Source of the DNA: Arthrobacter sp. MYb227
GTDB taxonomy: Bacteria; Actinomycetota; Actinomycetes; Actinomycetales; Micrococcaceae
NCBI RefSeq assembly: GCF_002975435.1
Contig: NZ_PCPT01000006.1
Coordinates: 124,001-188,000, forward strand
Reading direction: 5' to 3'
DNA: 64,000 nt
Shown: positions 1-11,490 of the stretch, in pieces
Layout of the letters: each line of letters starts with the position of its first letter
Position numbering within the stretch: the stretch's first letter is position 1
Notes under the pieces: generated by a model
Told to the model about the DNA's origin: nothing
Database searches by the model: none
What the model saw: the letters and a program-made list of their open reading frames with translations, nothing else
Translations under genes and position numbers: made by a program

Positions 1-55
1 CTTCGCTACTTAAAGGTGGATTTGGGGCCAAATTCGGGTAAGTTGGGGATGTTGA

Positions 56-2332
<2,277 letters not shown>

Positions 2333-2346
2333 TTTCTGCCGTTCAC

Positions 2347-2393
2347 AACGGCGGGCCGTCTTCTCTCCTTTTGGGAAAAGGCGGCCCGCCGTT
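2347..2393 (+). terminator. Rho-independent terminator after icd
   Basis: AACGGCGGGCCG (2347-2358) pairs perfectly with CGGCCCGCCGTT (2382-2393), with a 23-base loop. A TTTGTATTT tail follows, 15 bases after the icd stop codon. Confidence 0.85.
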
Positions 2394-2448
2394 TGTATTT
2401 GTAGCTTCGTTACCCGAGGATCAACTTGTTTGACGGCATACTGTTCCC

Positions 2449-2979
2449 ATGACGCAAATACTCTGGATCAATGGCGCATTTGGCTCCGGTAAGACAACTA
2501 CCGCCCAAAAACTCTTGGAGCTACTGCCCGGTGCTCGTCTCTTTGATCCCGAGATAGTGGGATTCATGCTCCGTCACTACATCACCGAACCTATCAAGGA
2601 TTTTCAGGACTGGCCGGCATGGCGAGGATTGGTTCCGGAAGTCGCTGCACAGATGCTTCGGCACTATGGAGGAGTTCTGGTGGTGCCCATGACGATCCTG
2701 CGTGAGGACTACTTGACAGAGATTCTTGCCGGATTGACGCTGCAAGGCATCGAATACCAACATATTTTGCTCGATGTCTCCGAGGCGGAATTGATCCGTC
2801 GTATCGAGTCCGACACCGTTGAAACAGGTGCCCGACAATGGCGTCTTGAGCATGTTGAAACATATGTACAGAACCGTGAGTGGTTGCGCGCGAACTCCCA
2901 CGTGGTGGAAAGCCGCAGGCTTAATGCAGAACAGGTGGCCAGCGTGATCGCCGGCCACCTTGCAGCGCTCACATCGTAG
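2449..2979 (+). CDS. TmrB-like P-loop nucleotide-binding protein
   Basis: A 176-residue soluble protein with a Walker A loop (GAFGSGKTT, residues 10-18) close to the N terminus and the small kinase-like fold of the TmrB/AAA_33 group. Relatives include Bacillus TmrB (tunicamycin resistance) and many uncharacterised ATP-binding proteins of antibiotic-resistance type. The substrate cannot be read from the sequence. No Shine-Dalgarno sequence is visible. A TACTGT hexamer (2439-2444) lies four bases before the ATG, which suggests a leaderless mRNA, common in actinobacteria. The stop codon lies three bases from the end of convergent dgt. Fold confident, function not. Confidence 0.75.
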   Translation: MTQILWINGAFGSGKTTTAQKLLELLPGARLFDPEIVGFMLRHYITEPIKDFQDWPAWRGLVPEVAAQMLRHYGGVLVVPMTILREDYLTEILAGLTLQGIEYQHILLDVSEAELIRRIESDTVETGARQWRLEHVETYVQNREWLRANSHVVESRRLNAEQVASVIAGHLAALTS

Positions 2980-2982
2980 GGG

Positions 2983-4515
2983 CTAGAGCCCTCTGCCGCC
3001 TTCCCAGATGGCCTCGGAGGTGCCGGTGAGCAACGAGTTCACCGATACTGCTTGGGCATCGGTAAACGAGGCAATGTAATCGACAATGGCTCGGGCACGT
3101 CCCAAGCGTTGGATTTCTTGATGATCGATATTGCCAAGCACGCTCTTGTCCGTTGAATGTAGCTGGCTGTATTCCCCGGTGGCGGCCTCGACCGAATCCA
3201 GTAGCCTGCGTGGGGCACGGGCGGCATCATATTTATCATCGAGCCATGCGGCAAAGCCCTCGGCTAGTGAGCGCAGGATCCGGGTTTGTCCACGCTGGTA
3301 GAGGGCTAAATCCGAGCGGTCCAGCACAAAGCGGGAGTGAACAAACTTCAGCACGACCACGTCGTGCCAGGCGGCATCGCTGAGCCGGACGTGACCGCTG
3401 CGAATCGTGGGGTTTCGTTCAACGGTAATTGAAGCCTGCAGCCTATCGATCCAGCGCCTAGTGAACGCGGTGACGGCCCGATCCGCATCCAAGCCGCCGT
3501 CATAGGGCAGCGAGAGCAGCCCCTCGACAAGATCGTGTTGGATGCGTTGCACCGATTCACGAAAGGCCAACGCATTGGCTATCCATGGATCCTTGGCCAG
3601 CACACGGCGCCAGGCACGCTCAAGCCCGTGGCCCGGGCGGCGCGGATCAAGTTCGTGTTCCGAAAGTCTGGTCATTGAAGAACCTGCATTGAGCCAGGCG
3701 GTGAGTTCGGCGGACACCGTTGTATATTGCAGAACCCCGGCGCGGTAAAAATCATCGAGGTCGTGCACCGCGTAGGCAATGTCATCGGCAATATCCATGA
3801 CCGAGCATTCAAGGGTCTGCTGGTTAGCCGCAATATGAGGGAAAACCGAAAGTGCGTCACGCATCTCGGTGGCCTCAATGTCATAGGCCGAATACTTCAT
3901 GGCTCCACCGCCTACGCTTTCACCCACACCGCGCGGCAAAAGTTCCGGTGAAATCTCGGGGGAATTGCGCCATTGGTTCCGGGTCCACGGGTATTTCAAT
4001 ACCGCTGCCTTGACGGCGCGAGTCAGATTCAATCCACGTGCGCTGGCATCGCAGCTATCGAGCGCGGTGAGGATCCTGAAGGATTGGGCATTTCCTTCGA
4101 ACCCATCGGGGAGCCGTAGGACCTTGCGGGCCACGCGGTCCAGTTCTTGTTCGCCCAGGTGCCCAAAGGGCGGGTGGCCCAGGTCGTGGGCCGCGGCTGC
4201 GGCTTGGACCACCACCGGATCGCAACCACCGAGCTCGGTTACCAAATCTCGAGTTGCTTCATCGCAGGTGCGCAGCCCAATGGCGATAGAGCGTGCCACG
4301 GCCGAAACCTTCAGTGAGTGGGTCAGCCGGTTGTGCACCACGGTGCCTGCCCCTGCCTGCGGGATGACCTGGGTGACCGCCGAAAGTCTGGAAAAATAGG
4401 GGGAGAAGCGGATGCGTTCAATATCGACGCGGAAGTCGTCCTCGTCCGGACGCGGCGCTTCGGGGATCATGCGCTGCCGGCCGCCGGTTAGATGTGTCTG
4501 GTTCCTGTATTCCAT
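2983..4515 (-). CDS. dgt: Deoxyguanosinetriphosphate triphosphohydrolase-like protein
   Basis: HD-superfamily hydrolase that releases tripolyphosphate from dNTPs. Early in the protein are the family's NRLTHSLKVSAVARSI segment and the metal-binding HDLGHPPFGHLGE motif; another conserved stretch is MKYSAYDIEATEM. The frame stays open upstream to 4629, but the extra 38 residues have no family character. The ATG at 4515 (MEYRNQTHL) puts the conserved DDFRVDIERI segment about 25 residues in, as in homologues. Length from that start is 510 residues, typical for the long actinobacterial form. It is convergent with the TmrB-like gene and downstream of ilvD, separated from it by a terminator-like hairpin. 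Confidence 0.92.
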   Translation of the reverse strand: MEYRNQTHLTGGRQRMIPEAPRPDEDDFRVDIERIRFSPYFSRLSAVTQVIPQAGAGTVVHNRLTHSLKVSAVARSIAIGLRTCDEATRDLVTELGGCDPVVVQAAAAAHDLGHPPFGHLGEQELDRVARKVLRLPDGFEGNAQSFRILTALDSCDASARGLNLTRAVKAAVLKYPWTRNQWRNSPEISPELLPRGVGESVGGGAMKYSAYDIEATEMRDALSVFPHIAANQQTLECSVMDIADDIAYAVHDLDDFYRAGVLQYTTVSAELTAWLNAGSSMTRLSEHELDPRRPGHGLERAWRRVLAKDPWIANALAFRESVQRIQHDLVEGLLSLPYDGGLDADRAVTAFTRRWIDRLQASITVERNPTIRSGHVRLSDAAWHDVVVLKFVHSRFVLDRSDLALYQRGQTRILRSLAEGFAAWLDDKYDAARAPRRLLDSVEAATGEYSQLHSTDKSVLGNIDHQEIQRLGRARAIVDYIASFTDAQAVSVNSLLTGTSEAIWEGGRGL

Positions 4516-4613
4516 GATGCGCACCAGCCTAGTTTGTCTTGGCTCAACCGTGGTGGCGAACCACGGAATCATTGGCAAGAAACAGCAGTTCAAGGAGCTA
4601 GCTTGAATGCAAA

Positions 4614-4654
4614 TAGCTATGGCCGGCACCTATGCAAGGCACCGGCCACAGCTA
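4614..4654 (-). terminator. Terminator-like hairpin after ilvD
   Basis: TAGCTATGGCCGG (4614-4626) pairs with CCGGCCACAGCTA (4642-4654) apart from one mismatch. Read on the minus strand, the stem is followed by a short TTTG-containing tail. It lies 25 bases past the ilvD stop and before the dgt start. Confidence 0.6.
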
Positions 4655-4678
4655 GTGGGGGATGAGAGCTCTCTTTGC

Positions 4679-6559
4679 TTAGACGAGCGTCTTCACCGGG
4701 GTCGGCAACGGTACATTGATTTCCGGTACGTAACGCACCGCACCCTTATCCGCCGACAGTGCGAAGGCGGCGTAGGCACGCAGCGCGGGGGAAACCACGC
4801 GGTCGCGGTCACGTGGCTGGTAGCCGATGGTGGCTTCCAGGACCTCGCGGCGGCGATCCAATTCCGCGTCGCTGACCTCAAGGGTGATGGCGCGAGTCGG
4901 GATATCGATGGAGATCGTGTCGCCGTTCTCCACCAAGGCAATGGCGCCGCCTGCGGCAGCCTCGGGGGAGATGTGCCCGATCGAAAGACCGGAGGTGCCA
5001 CCGGAGAAGCGGCCATCGGTGATCAATGCACACTTGGCACCCAAGCCAAGTCCCTTGAGGAATGAGGTGGGGTAGAGCATTTCCTGCATGCCCGGACCGC
5101 CACGTGGGCCCTCATACCGGATGACAACTACATCGCCGGGAACGATTTCCTTGCTCAGGATTGCGGTGACTGCATCATCCTGGGATTCGAAGACCACTGC
5201 CGGACCGGAGAAGGTGAAGATCGACTCGTCTACACCGGCGGTCTTGACTACACAGCCATCCACTGAGATGTTACCGCGCAACACGGCCAGGCCGCCCTCA
5301 ACGGAGTGGGCATTTTCCATCGAGTGGATGCAGCCGTTCTTGGCATCCAGATCCAAGGTGTCCCAGCGTTCGGACTGGGAGAAGGCCTCGGCCGAACGCA
5401 CGCAGCCCGGGGCCGCGTGGAACAGCTCAACGGCGGTCTCGGTGGCCTTGCCTCCACGGATGTCCCAGTCATCAAGCCAGGAGCGCAGGTCGGTGCTGTG
5501 GATGGAGCGGACGTCGTGGCGCAGGCGCCCGCCGCGATCCAGCTCGCCCAAGATAGCGGGGATGCCACCGGCGCGGTGCACGTCCTCAACCAGATAGTCG
5601 CCGTTGGGAGCAACCTTGGTCAGGCAGGGGGTGCGGCGGGAGATCTCATCAATGTCATCGAGCGTGAAGTCCAGTTCCGCTTCCTGAGCGGTGGCCAGCA
5701 GGTGCAGGATGGTGTTTGAGGAACCGCCCATGGCAATGTCCATGGTCATGGCGTTCTCGAAGGCCGCCCGGTTGGCGATGGCGCGCGGCAGCACCGAGGC
5801 GTCGTCGTCGAAGTAGTAGGACTTGGTGATGTCCACGATCGCGCGTCCGGCATCCTCATAGAGGTCCTTGCGGGCAGTGTGGGTTGCCAGCGTGGTGCCG
5901 TTGCCCGGCAGCGAGAGGCCCAAGGCCTCGGTGAGGCAGTTCATCGAGTTGGCGGTAAACATGCCCGAGCATGAACCACAGGTGGGGCACGCTGCTTCTT
6001 CAACGCTCAGCAGGTCCTCATCGGTGACCGAGTCATTCACGGCATCGGCGATGGCGGAGATCAGGTTCAGTCGCTTGCGTACCGTTCCATCCACCAGCAC
6101 TGCGGTGCCACCCTCCATCGGTCCGCCGGAAACAAAGACGGTGGGGATGTTCAGGCGCATGGCTGCCATCATCATGCCCGGGGTGATCTTGTCACAGTTG
6201 GAGATGCAGATCAGTGCATCGGCGCAGTGGGCATTGACCATGTATTCGACCGAGTCGGCAATCAAATCGCGTGAAGGCAGCGAGTAGAGCATGCCGCTGT
6301 GTCCCATGGCGATTCCGTCATCGACGGCAATTGTATTGAATTCGCGCGGGATGCCGCCGGCTTCGATGATGGCATCTGAGACTATGCGGCCCACCGGCTG
6401 CAGGTGGGTGTGGCCGGGGACAAACTCGGTAAAGCTGTTCGCCACGGCGATGATTGGCTTTCCAAAGTCGGAGCCCTTGACTCCGGCGGCGCGAAGTAGG
6501 GCGCGGGCGCCGACCATATTGCGGCCGTGGGTGACTGTTCGTGAACGTAATTCAGGCAT
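4679..6559 (-). CDS. ilvD: Dihydroxy-acid dehydratase
   Basis: Iron-sulfur enzyme of valine, isoleucine and pantothenate synthesis that dehydrates 2,3-dihydroxy-acids to 2-keto acids. Diagnostic segments are [12 protein letters not shown] near the start, the cluster-ligand regions CDKITPG and [20 protein letters not shown], and [14 protein letters not shown] near the C terminus. A longer TTG start at 6571 is possible, but the ATG at 6559 ([14 protein letters not shown]) matches the family N terminus. Length from this start is 626 residues, normal for the family. It is divergent from the MmyB-type regulator with only 77 bases between the two starts, so the promoters must nearly overlap. Confidence 0.96.
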   Translation of the reverse strand: MPELRSRTVTHGRNMVGARALLRAAGVKGSDFGKPIIAVANSFTEFVPGHTHLQPVGRIVSDAIIEAGGIPREFNTIAVDDGIAMGHSGMLYSLPSRDLIADSVEYMVNAHCADALICISNCDKITPGMMMAAMRLNIPTVFVSGGPMEGGTAVLVDGTVRKRLNLISAIADAVNDSVTDEDLLSVEEAACPTCGSCSGMFTANSMNCLTEALGLSLPGNGTTLATHTARKDLYEDAGRAIVDITKSYYFDDDASVLPRAIANRAAFENAMTMDIAMGGSSNTILHLLATAQEAELDFTLDDIDEISRRTPCLTKVAPNGDYLVEDVHRAGGIPAILGELDRGGRLRHDVRSIHSTDLRSWLDDWDIRGGKATETAVELFHAAPGCVRSAEAFSQSERWDTLDLDAKNGCIHSMENAHSVEGGLAVLRGNISVDGCVVKTAGVDESIFTFSGPAVVFESQDDAVTAILSKEIVPGDVVVIRYEGPRGGPGMQEMLYPTSFLKGLGLGAKCALITDGRFSGGTSGLSIGHISPEAAAGGAIALVENGDTISIDIPTRAITLEVSDAELDRRREVLEATIGYQPRDRDRVVSPALRAYAAFALSADKGAVRYVPEINVPLPTPVKTLV

Positions 6560-6636
6560 AGTCCAAGTCAATCAGCAGTTCCCAAAGATCGGAAGGCGGC
6601 GCTAATACTAGTAGTGGCAGTGATAGATTTAGAGTC

Positions 6637-7473
6637 ATGAGTGAAGCACGCAGAATGGAATTAGGGCAGTTTCTGCGGGATCGGCGCGTTAACCTGGTAC
6701 GCGCAGAATTAGGCCTTCCACCCATTGGCCGCAACCGCACCCTAGGCTTGCGTCGAGAAGAGATTGCCGCTTTCGCCGCGGTCAGCGTCACCTGGTACAC
6801 CTGGCTTGAACAGGGACGCGACATTAACGCCTCCCGTCAGGTCCTAGAATCCATTGCCCGAGTACTCACCCTGACTCATGCCGAAACCGCGTACCTGCTG
6901 GCCATGGGCGGTTATACGCCGACTCCGGCCACCGAGGTCACCAGCATTGAACAGGCACCCGATCACCTGCAACGATTGCTAGACACCCTTGACTTCCCGG
7001 CCTTTGCGGTGGCCCCGGACTGGGGGATTGCCGGGTGGAACCGTGCCTATGCCGGGCTCTACTCACGCATTGACTCGGTGGACCCGAGTGAGCGAAACCT
7101 GCTCTGGCTGATTTTCACCGATCCTCATCTGCGTCAGATGCTTCCGGACTGGGAAGAAACCTCACGGCACTTCGTGGCGGAATTCCGTGCCGAGGCAGGT
7201 GCCCGGCTCGGTTCCGCGGCGCACGCGGCACTGATCGGTCGGTTGAGTGAAGCCAGCGTGGAGTTTGCCAAACTCTGGGCGGACCGCGGAGTTGAGCGTT
7301 TTGCCTCTAGGCAGCGCATCTTCCTACACCCCGAGGCCGGGGAACTGATTTTTGAACAGCACCGCTTGGTGCCCTCTGATGCGCCGGAGCTGCACCTAGT
7401 GATGTATGCACCGGTGCCTGGAACTTCAACGAACGAAAAAATGCGCACACTCTTATCCGGTCCAACCTCCTAA
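6637..7473 (+). CDS. Helix-turn-helix regulator, MmyB-like
   Basis: A 278-residue DNA-binding protein. Residues ~1-75 form an XRE-type helix-turn-helix (LGQFLRDRR, then LRREEIAAFAAVSVTWYTWL, the signature of this class). Residues ~95-275 are the MmyB-like ligand-binding domain (PF17765 type) with WGIAGWNRAYAGLY and the late YAPVPGTS stretch. In this family the ligand is usually unknown; some members bind fatty acids. These regulators commonly control a divergent neighbour, here ilvD, but no palindromic operator is obvious in the 77-base gap, so that link is only positional. Confidence 0.85.
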   Translation: MSEARRMELGQFLRDRRVNLVRAELGLPPIGRNRTLGLRREEIAAFAAVSVTWYTWLEQGRDINASRQVLESIARVLTLTHAETAYLLAMGGYTPTPATEVTSIEQAPDHLQRLLDTLDFPAFAVAPDWGIAGWNRAYAGLYSRIDSVDPSERNLLWLIFTDPHLRQMLPDWEETSRHFVAEFRAEAGARLGSAAHAALIGRLSEASVEFAKLWADRGVERFASRQRIFLHPEAGELIFEQHRLVPSDAPELHLVMYAPVPGTSTNEKMRTLLSGPTS

Positions 7474-7714
7474 ACCGATCGGCACCCCGAGAAATTATCA
7501 ATGGTGCTGAAGAACTGCTGGTGCCGGAGTGCAACGTCACAAATGCTTCACGAGCGGTGCCCGACGTAACCAAAGATGCCAAATTCTCCAATAAACTCGC
7601 GGAATTTGGCGCACCTCATCACGTAATAATGTGACGCCGTCGGGCAGCGATCATGACGAATCCCTGTCACATGAAGTGTTTTTGCCTTTCGTGACGCACC
7701 TGCCGCCCTGCGCC

Positions 7715-7744
7715 TTGCAAGGTGCATCTGCCGGGAACAAGATA
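7715..7744 (+). promoter_or_regulatory. Probable promoter of the methionine block
   Basis: TTGCAA (7715-7720), an 18-base spacer and AAGATA (7739-7744) resemble a housekeeping sigma promoter. They place the transcript start about 7750, just upstream of the first riboswitch helix at 7755. Inferred from spacing and hexamers only. Confidence 0.5.
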
Positions 7745-7754
7745 GATACATCAA

Positions 7755-7871
7755 CCATCAAGAGCGGCTGAGAGATCTGGCTCGTTGACGCCGCAGCAAC
7801 CATTACCAAGAATGGATTCCTCCTTATGTGGGGCGTCTATTCGGTGAGGGTGCTAAGGCCAGAAGCGATGG
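7755..7871 (+). ncRNA. SAM riboswitch aptamer (S-box, SAM-I clan)
   Basis: P1 is CCATC (7755-7759) with GATGG (7867-7871). P2 is GCGGC (7764-7768) with GCCGC (7790-7794), preceded by the AAGAG kink-turn element. The conserved GCAACC follows P2. P3 is CCATT (7800-7804) with AATGG (7811-7815). The hallmark GGTGCTAA (7849-7856) precedes the closing strand of P1. The motif order and the downstream metF-metE genes fit the S-box class. SAM-IV, a related actinobacterial type with the same core, cannot be excluded by eye. It senses S-adenosylmethionine and should switch the block off when SAM is plentiful. Confidence 0.9.
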
Positions 7872-7897
7872 AGCACCTTTAGCATCCGCTCATCATC

Positions 7898-7936
7898 GCC
7901 GTAGAAAACCGTCACCGGTTTTTCGCGGCTTTATTT
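7898..7936 (+). terminator. Riboswitch-linked intrinsic terminator
   Basis: GCCG (7898-7901) plus AAAACCG (7905-7911) pair with CGGTTTT (7916-7922) plus CGGC (7926-7929) around a TCAC loop. TTTATTT follows at 7930-7936. The closing strand of aptamer P1 with its flank (GCGATG, 7865-7870) can instead pair with CATCGC (7894-7899), which overlaps the base of this stem. That alternative pairing is a plausible antiterminator. Confidence 0.65.
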
Positions 7937-7951
7937 GCGGACCCCCTGAAG

Positions 7952-7974
7952 TCTCCCTCGTATCGACGAGGAGA
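7952..7974 (+). promoter_or_regulatory. Hairpin sequestering the metF ribosome-binding site
   Basis: TCTCCCTCG (7952-7960) pairs with CGAGGAGA (7967-7974) with one bulged C and a six-base loop. The right arm is the Shine-Dalgarno sequence of metF, whose ATG is at 7980. Folding would block ribosome entry. Confidence 0.6.
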
Positions 7975-7979
7975 AACAC

Positions 7980-8906
7980 ATGAGTATTGCAGCGTCTGCG
8001 GCCCCGCCGTCACTGTCCTACGAGCTGTACCCACCGGTGAACCGAGCTGCTTCAGAAAGTATCTTCAAAAGCATCGAGGCACTGGAAAGTACCGACCCCG
8101 ACTACGTCTCGGTCACCTACTCGGGAACGCACACCCGTCGGCGTGCTTCCCTGGACTTGATCGAACACCTCATCCAGAACACCAGACTGCGGCCCCTAGC
8201 CCACCTCACCTGTGTGGGAGAGAGTAAGCAGTCACTGGAAAATCTGATTCGACACTTTATCTCGTTGGGAGTCCGTGGCGTATTAGCACTGCGCGGAGAC
8301 TTGCCAACGGATCCGGATGGATGGCGTGGCGAATTCCCTTTCGCCCGCTACCTGATTGAACTCATTCGTGAAGTTGAAACCGACCACTCGGCAGCCTTAG
8401 CAGGTGGACGGCTGGGGGTTGGCGTGGCTGCCTACCCTATCCAACATCCCGAATCACCATCGTTTGATCACGACGTTGAAGTCTTGCTGGGTAAGGAGCG
8501 CTCCGGCGCTAACTACGCAATCACCCAGGTGTACTTCCGTCCCGAGGAATACACGAACCTTGTCATCGCGGCACGGAAGGCGGGGGTGAGCATCCCGATC
8601 ATCCCGGGAGTTATTCCGCTGTCGAGCCCTAAACGATTCGACCGACTGGCTTCCATGGTCGGAGTAGCCCCGGACCCACTGCTAGCTCACGCATTGGAAA
8701 CTGCCTCATCGGATGCCGAACGCCACAAGATCGGTGTTAATGCGGCAGCGAACCTGGCCCAACGCGCCTTTGACGACGGCGCACCAGGAGTTCACCTTTA
8801 CACCTTCAATGACCACAGAGGCTCACTGGATGTCATTGAAAAGTTAGAACTTCCACGCACCAGAGCATTGGCTAACAACATGTGGGCCGAACGCGCAGCT
8901 GTCTAG
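7980..8906 (+). CDS. metF: Methylenetetrahydrofolate reductase
   Basis: FAD enzyme that reduces 5,10-methylene-THF to 5-methyl-THF, the methyl donor for MetE, encoded just downstream. The 308 residues cover the whole TIM-barrel family. It shows LSYELYPPVN near the start (family EffFPP region), HLTCVG, LALRGDLP (conserved folate-binding loop) and the ITQVYF and PIIPGVIPLSS segments. The ATG has GAGGAG five bases upstream, inside the sequestering hairpin. It is the first gene of the SAM-riboswitch block; metE starts 46 bases after its stop. Confidence 0.94.
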   Translation: MSIAASAAPPSLSYELYPPVNRAASESIFKSIEALESTDPDYVSVTYSGTHTRRRASLDLIEHLIQNTRLRPLAHLTCVGESKQSLENLIRHFISLGVRGVLALRGDLPTDPDGWRGEFPFARYLIELIREVETDHSAALAGGRLGVGVAAYPIQHPESPSFDHDVEVLLGKERSGANYAITQVYFRPEEYTNLVIAARKAGVSIPIIPGVIPLSSPKRFDRLASMVGVAPDPLLAHALETASSDAERHKIGVNAAANLAQRAFDDGAPGVHLYTFNDHRGSLDVIEKLELPRTRALANNMWAERAAV

Positions 8907-8952
8907 CCGCACACTTCATCACCACAAACTTTTACATTCAAGGAGAATCACC

Positions 8953-11310
8953 ATGTCGAAAGCAACATTCCCCGCAGTTTCCATCCTCGGCTACCCACGC
9001 ATCGGGCCAAACCGCGAACTGAAAAAAGCACTTGAATCGCACTGGGCGGGACGCAGCGAAGAACCAGCATTGCACGCCTCGGCTTTCGAACTACAGCAGG
9101 CGAACAACGCAAAGCTCACCGCCCTTGGCCTAAATGCCACAGACGCCTCACTGCCGGGCGACTTCGCCTACTATGACCAGGTCTTGGACGCTACAGTTGC
9201 ACTCTCTGCCCTACCAGCCCGATTCGCAGACCTGGCCGGCAAAAACGGTTCAATCAACACAGCAGCCTCCTTCATATTGGCTCGTGGCGATGAAAGCCGT
9301 GCCCCACTGGAAATGACCAAGTGGTTCGACACCAACTACCACTATCTGGTTCCTGAAATCGGCGAAACCACCCAGATCATCCCCAACGCAGGTAATTTGG
9401 TGGAATCCTTCAAGGCTCACCAAGCGGCCGGGAATATCATCCGCCCAACGCTCGTTGGCCCCCTCACCTACCTGCTGCTGGCCAAGGCAGAAGACGGAGC
9501 CGCGGAAGGCTTTGATCCACTGAGCCGGATCGATGAAGTTGTCGCAGCCTACGCAGCGATCCTTGCCGAACTCGGTGCCGCAGGAGCACCCTGGGTACAG
9601 ATTGATGAGCCGGCATTGGTCACGGACCGTGGCGCCGCACTTGCGGTACCCGGTGCACTTGTCGAGACCGTCTATACGACCCTTGCGGCTGCCACCGCAC
9701 GCCCGGCGCTCTTTGTCACCACGGGGTACGGAACCGCGGGCGATATCAACCGCCCGGGTGCCGCCCAAGGTATTTTGGCCCGCGCCGGAGCCGATGCGGT
9801 ACATGCCGATTTGATCCGCGGTCAGCATCCAAGTGCAGAATTCTTGGGCGATCTTGCCGGTTCCACATTGGTCGCAGGCATCGTTGACTCACGCAATATC
9901 TGGCGCAACGACCTTGCTGCTTCGCTGGGCGTCGTACAGCAATTGCGTATCGAAGTGCAGAACGCCGGTGGCGTACTTGCCGTGGGCACAGCCACCTCGC
10001 TGCAGCACGTTCCACACGATGTCGCCCTTGAAAAGAACCTGCCGGCTCACCTTCCTCAATGGCTGGCCTTCGCCAACCAAAAAGTCGTCGAGGTCATCAC
10101 CCTTGCCAAGGGCCTGGCCCGGGGCGAATCAGCGATTGCCGCAGAACTTGCGGCAGCGGAATCAGCAATCACCCACCGGGCCTCCTTTGCCGGCACCACG
10201 GTTCCTGCAGTTCGCCAACGCCTTGAGGCCCTGAATGATGCAGACTTTGCTCGCTCGGATTCGGTGATTCGTGACGAAGCACAGGATCTAGCACTGCATC
10301 TGCCACCGCTGCCAACGACCACCATTGGTTCCTTCCCGCAGACCTCCGAGGTCCGCACGGCACGTGCCGCACACCGCAACGGCAGCATCGACGATGCCGC
10401 CTACGAGGGCTTCCTCAAGGCAGAAATTGCCCGCGTTGTAGAACTTCAGGAGTCCCTGGGCCTCGATGTCTTGGTGCACGGTGAGGCCGAACGCAACGAC
10501 ATGGTGCAGTACTTTGCCGAGAACTTTGAGGGTTTCTCGGAAACCGAAAACGGTTGGGTCCAGTCCTACGGCTCGCGTGCCACTCGCCCCTCAATCCTCT
10601 GGGGTGATGTCTCCCGCCCGGTGGCCTTCACGGTTCCGTGGATTTCTTACGCAGCCTCGCTGACCAACAAGCCACTCAAGGGCATGCTGACCGGCCCGGT
10701 CACCATCCTGGCCTGGAGCTTCATCCGCGATGACCAGCCACTTTCGGTTTCCGCAAATCAGGTTGCACTAGCCCTGCGCGATGAAATCGATGACCTGCAA
10801 GATGCCGGCATTGGCATTATTCAGGTTGATGAGCCGGCCCTGCGCGAACTGCTTCCCCTACGCAAGGAAGACCAAGCCGCCTACCTGAAGTGGTCGGTTG
10901 ATTCCTTCCGCCTCTCCACCGCCGGTGCCAAGGATGCAACCCAGATCCACACCCACCTGTGCTATTCGGAATTTGGTGAAATCATCGACGCGATCGACGC
11001 ACTCGATGCGGATGTTACCTCGATCGAGGCTGCCCGCTCTCGCATGGAAGTCACCGCGGATCTGACCGAGTTCGGTTACTCACGCGGTATCGGTCCGGGC
11101 GTCTACGACATTCACTCGCCACGTATTCCCTCAACCGAGGAAGTCGCCGAGCTCATTGACATCGCTTTGGCTTCGTTGCCTGCCAAGCAGCTGTGGATCA
11201 ATCCAGACTGTGGTCTGAAGACTCGTGGCTACGCGGAGACTGAAGCTTCTTTGGCGAACGTGGTGCAGGCGGCAGTCAGCGCCCGCGCCACGTTGGGTGC
11301 AAGCGTCTAA
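8953..11310 (+). CDS. metE: Cobalamin-independent methionine synthase
   Basis: Transfers the methyl group of 5-methyltetrahydropteroyltri-L-glutamate to homocysteine. The 785 residues give both barrels: N-terminal GYPRIGPNRELKKALE and the C-terminal catalytic barrel beginning at TTTIGSFPQTSEVR. Zinc ligands are visible in HTHLCYSEFGEI and in WINPDCGLKTRGY, with VHGEAERNDMVQYF as the conserved substrate loop. AAGGAG lies 9 bases before the ATG. It follows metF and should share its riboswitch control. It needs no B12, unlike MetH. Confidence 0.97.
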   Translation: MSKATFPAVSILGYPRIGPNRELKKALESHWAGRSEEPALHASAFELQQANNAKLTALGLNATDASLPGDFAYYDQVLDATVALSALPARFADLAGKNGSINTAASFILARGDESRAPLEMTKWFDTNYHYLVPEIGETTQIIPNAGNLVESFKAHQAAGNIIRPTLVGPLTYLLLAKAEDGAAEGFDPLSRIDEVVAAYAAILAELGAAGAPWVQIDEPALVTDRGAALAVPGALVETVYTTLAAATARPALFVTTGYGTAGDINRPGAAQGILARAGADAVHADLIRGQHPSAEFLGDLAGSTLVAGIVDSRNIWRNDLAASLGVVQQLRIEVQNAGGVLAVGTATSLQHVPHDVALEKNLPAHLPQWLAFANQKVVEVITLAKGLARGESAIAAELAAAESAITHRASFAGTTVPAVRQRLEALNDADFARSDSVIRDEAQDLALHLPPLPTTTIGSFPQTSEVRTARAAHRNGSIDDAAYEGFLKAEIARVVELQESLGLDVLVHGEAERNDMVQYFAENFEGFSETENGWVQSYGSRATRPSILWGDVSRPVAFTVPWISYAASLTNKPLKGMLTGPVTILAWSFIRDDQPLSVSANQVALALRDEIDDLQDAGIGIIQVDEPALRELLPLRKEDQAAYLKWSVDSFRLSTAGAKDATQIHTHLCYSEFGEIIDAIDALDADVTSIEAARSRMEVTADLTEFGYSRGIGPGVYDIHSPRIPSTEEVAELIDIALASLPAKQLWINPDCGLKTRGYAETEASLANVVQAAVSARATLGASV

Positions 11311-11402
11311 ACGCGGCGCGACACTAGATTTTCACCTTCCGACCACTACCTCGAGTCCCAATCTTGGTCTTGGATCTGGATGTGAGAAATAGGGGGGGAT
11401 GA

Positions 11403-11438
11403 GTGCTCTGCTGTCACCCGCAAATGACACCAGAGCAC
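11403..11438 (+). promoter_or_regulatory. Long stem-loop between metE and metY
   Basis: GTGCTCTG (11403-11410) pairs with CAGAGCAC (11431-11438). After a 2x2 internal loop, GTCA (11413-11416) pairs with TGAC (11425-11428) around CCCGCAAA. No T run follows, so it is not a typical terminator. It could be a processing or attenuation element, or a protein operator, in the 180-base metE-metY gap. Confidence 0.5.
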
Positions 11439-11490
11439 CAATCCACACCCACCTTCCAAATTTTGAACAAGCCGTCCGAAAGGCACGATC

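Noticed and set aside
4516-4629. Extended N terminus of Dgt
   Set aside because: No family character; the ATG at 4515 matches homologues.
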